Below, one piece after another: positions 62,723 through 64,000 of a stretch of 64,000 nucleotides of DNA. The first letter of the stretch is position 1. Every line of letters begins with the position of its first letter. The notes under the pieces were generated by a model. That model ran no database searches and had not been told where the DNA came from. It saw nothing but the letters and a program-made list of their open reading frames with translations. The stretch comes from Streptomyces parvus (GTDB lineage Bacteria > Actinomycetota > Actinomycetes > Streptomycetales > Streptomycetaceae). The stretch is taken from NCBI RefSeq assembly GCF_032121415.1, contig NZ_CP135079.1, forward strand, positions 6,324,001 through 6,388,000. The letters run 5' to 3'. Made by a program: the position numbers and the translations under genes.

Positions 62723-63269
62723 CAGCTCTCCTTCACAGTGTGCGAGGCCGGTTCACCATCGGCTGGACCTTACGGAAGGAAGGAACGGCGCACACAAGTG
62801 CGCAGGGGCGCATGACATGGACCTCGGCTCGGTCGGGTCGGCGTCGACGCCTCAGCCCGCCTCGCCCACGAGGTCCACACTGCCGAGGAGTTTCGGACGT
62901 GCGGCAGGCAGCAATCCGGTTTCCGGGCTGTCGAGCATCGATCGGCTGATGGCTAAGAGGGGGCGCGTTCCGTGAGCCGGAGCGATGGCGGGGCCCGGCA
63001 GGTCGGTGCGTGGGCGCACTTCGTCCGTGTGCTGAGGTGTCTTCCGCGTGCATGATGACTCGTCAGGTAAGTCAGCATCCGGTCAGCACAAGCCCCCGCG
63101 CGTTCCGGGGCGATTGTCCCAACAGACGTCTGAGCGAAGGGGAAGCCCAGGTAGGAAGCCATCTCGACTGATCGGAGCGATGTTCTTCACAAACATCGTT
63201 CCGGTGTACAGTCGAGACCGCCCTTGACCTGCATAAAGCAGGCAGGGAGCCGTCTTCGAGGAGTCCCAA
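62723..63269 (+). promoter_or_regulatory. Right-end non-coding region with operator-like repeat and panD promoter region
   Basis: No gene is visible. The perfect inverted repeat CGATGTT-N7-AACATCG lies at 63178-63198, just before TGTACAGT (63205-63212). TTGACCTGC and a CCTGC/GCAGG stem follow, then GAGGA before the panD remnant. GGTCAGC-type units occur at 63071 and 63081. Together these look like the promoter, operator and integrase arm region that the element brings to panD. Confidence 0.5.
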
Positions 63270-63302
63270 GTGCTGCGCACTCTGTTCAAGTCCAAGATCT
63301 GA
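63270..63302 (+). other. panD: panD 5'-end remnant containing the att core (right site)
   Basis: Eleven codons from GTG encode VLRTLFKSKI and a stop, with GAGGA 7 bases upstream. The core TGTTCAAGTCCAAGATCT (63283-63300) is identical to the left site, while the codons before it differ mostly without changing the PanD-like sequence. The next element's DNA cuts the gene after Ile10. Confidence 0.8.
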
Positions 63303-64000
63303 CTATTTGGCGTTGCCGCAGGTCAGGGGCATCATGTGCCCCCCTCAGGTCAGCAAACGGTCAGCATGCGTCCCAGACGTGTCCCCGCTTGCTGACCTGC
63401 GACCTGCAGTGCGGCGCCTGAGCATGATTCTTGGGCCGGAACGGATGGTGCACGAAACATGGCCCGACAGCTCGCCCGTGGTATGGGGTCCTTCTTCAAG
63501 GACTGCGGCTGCGCGAAGCCAACCCGCTGCCCTCACCCGTACTCGATCCGCTACCGGGACGCGCTGGGCAAGCAGCGCGAGGAGTCCGGTTACGGAACGC
63601 AGGACGACGCGATCGAACGCCTGACGCAGGTGTACGCGGAGAAGAAGACCACGGCGCCGACCGTGGCGGCGGCCCGCCGTGAACTGGGTCAGCTGACGGT
63701 CGGGGAGTACGCGAAGCAGTGGCGTCCCCGGCAGCGCAAGATGACGGATTACTCCACGGGGGAGCACGTCGACAGTTCGATCAACGTGCACATTGTCCCG
63801 CGCCTGGGGTCGCGGAAGCTGAACTCGGTCACACCGATCGTGGTCGAACGCTTCCTGGACGAGATGGAGGGCGACGGAGTCGGTCGGGGAAACCAGGTGA
63901 ACATATTTCGGGTTCTCAAGACCGTTCTGCGGGATGCGTATGCCAAGGGGGCCATGGCGGACGATCCGGTGAAGGGGGTCCAGGAGCCCGAGTATGTTCG
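63274..64000 (+). repeat. Long direct repeat, copy 2
   Basis: Partner of 30838-31564, colinear over 727 bases, and continuing beyond the window edge. It also contains the arm-type repeats (63318-63409). Confidence 0.9.
63459..64000 (+). CDS. Tyrosine integrase of the next element (3' end outside window)
   Basis: The first 180 codons of a gene almost identical to the integrase at 31023. Three residues differ in the visible part (GYGTQDD for GYATQDD, AIER for AMER, LKTVLR for LKTILR). The frame is intact to the window edge. The Cys-rich N-terminus and core-binding domain are visible; the catalytic residues lie outside. Its presence behind a second panD remnant shows that at least one more element is inserted to the right. 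Confidence 0.9.
   Translation, partial: MARQLARGMGSFFKDCGCAKPTRCPHPYSIRYRDALGKQREESGYGTQDDAIERLTQVYAEKKTTAPTVAAARRELGQLTVGEYAKQWRPRQRKMTDYSTGEHVDSSINVHIVPRLGSRKLNSVTPIVVERFLDEMEGDGVGRGNQVNIFRVLKTVLRDAYAKGAMADDPVKGVQEPEYV

Noticed and set aside
30834..63302. Actinomycete conjugative element (AICE)
   Set aside because: No FtsK/TraB-type transfer gene, replication initiator or excisionase is visible; only a broken DUF317 gene hints at past conjugation.

Overview
The window is high-G+C actinobacterial DNA, almost certainly from a Streptomyces chromosome. The evidence is the codon bias towards G/C in third positions, leaderless and GTG/TTG starts, a class F sortase, the DUF3618/holin-X envelope operon, a zinc aztABCD locus, RacP/DUF6192-type plasmid genes and many decayed mobile-element pieces. 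No rRNA, intact tRNA or CRISPR array was seen.

Region 1 (1-20.8 kb) is accessory chromosome. It holds a sortase pair, an anti-sigma ATPase with STAS debris, a relic of the integrase seen twice more in the window, and a HemK2-like methyltransferase joined to the tail of a redox enzyme. A stress set follows: large catalase KatE, an ATP-grasp ligase, a carboxylesterase, a YihY membrane protein and three small envelope/stress proteins. Many genes here are scars: a TetR/dehydrogenase pair lost its shared promoter region, and there are holin, integrase and transposase fragments. An intact ABC exporter operon with its own TetR regulator (18.2-20.8 kb) has two operator-like repeats upstream.

Region 2 (20.9-30.4 kb) has an IS5-type insertion, RacP- and DUF6192-like genes, decayed sequence, a cupin, and a zinc uptake locus. 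That locus is aztA divergent from aztB, a lipoprotein paralog, aztC and aztD. A 15-bp Zur-like box sits between two promoters that both look leaderless, and a 23-bp hairpin ends the locus.

Region 3 (30.8-63.3 kb) is the main find: a 32,436-bp unit bounded by two copies of an att-like core. Each core lies inside a 10-codon remnant matching the N-terminus of aspartate decarboxylase PanD, and each is followed by nearly identical integrase genes. The second integrase runs off the window, so this looks like a tandem array of integrative elements in the 5' end of panD. No conjugation gene is intact. The cargo resembles a defence island. It has a caspase-STAND NTPase with a separate WD40 partner, an LCAT-type lipase, a second caspase with an EACC1 protein, and two proteins with HEPN RNxxxH motifs. 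It also has a sigma-70 factor with an extra C-terminal domain, a large unknown protein followed by a DUF1998 helicase (architecture like Druantia type III), and a PD-(D/E)XK-like nuclease gene. That nuclease gene is split by an IS481-type element whose removal restores the frame exactly.

Region 4 (63.3-64 kb) starts the next element. Functions were assigned by reading motifs and recalling families, without database searches.
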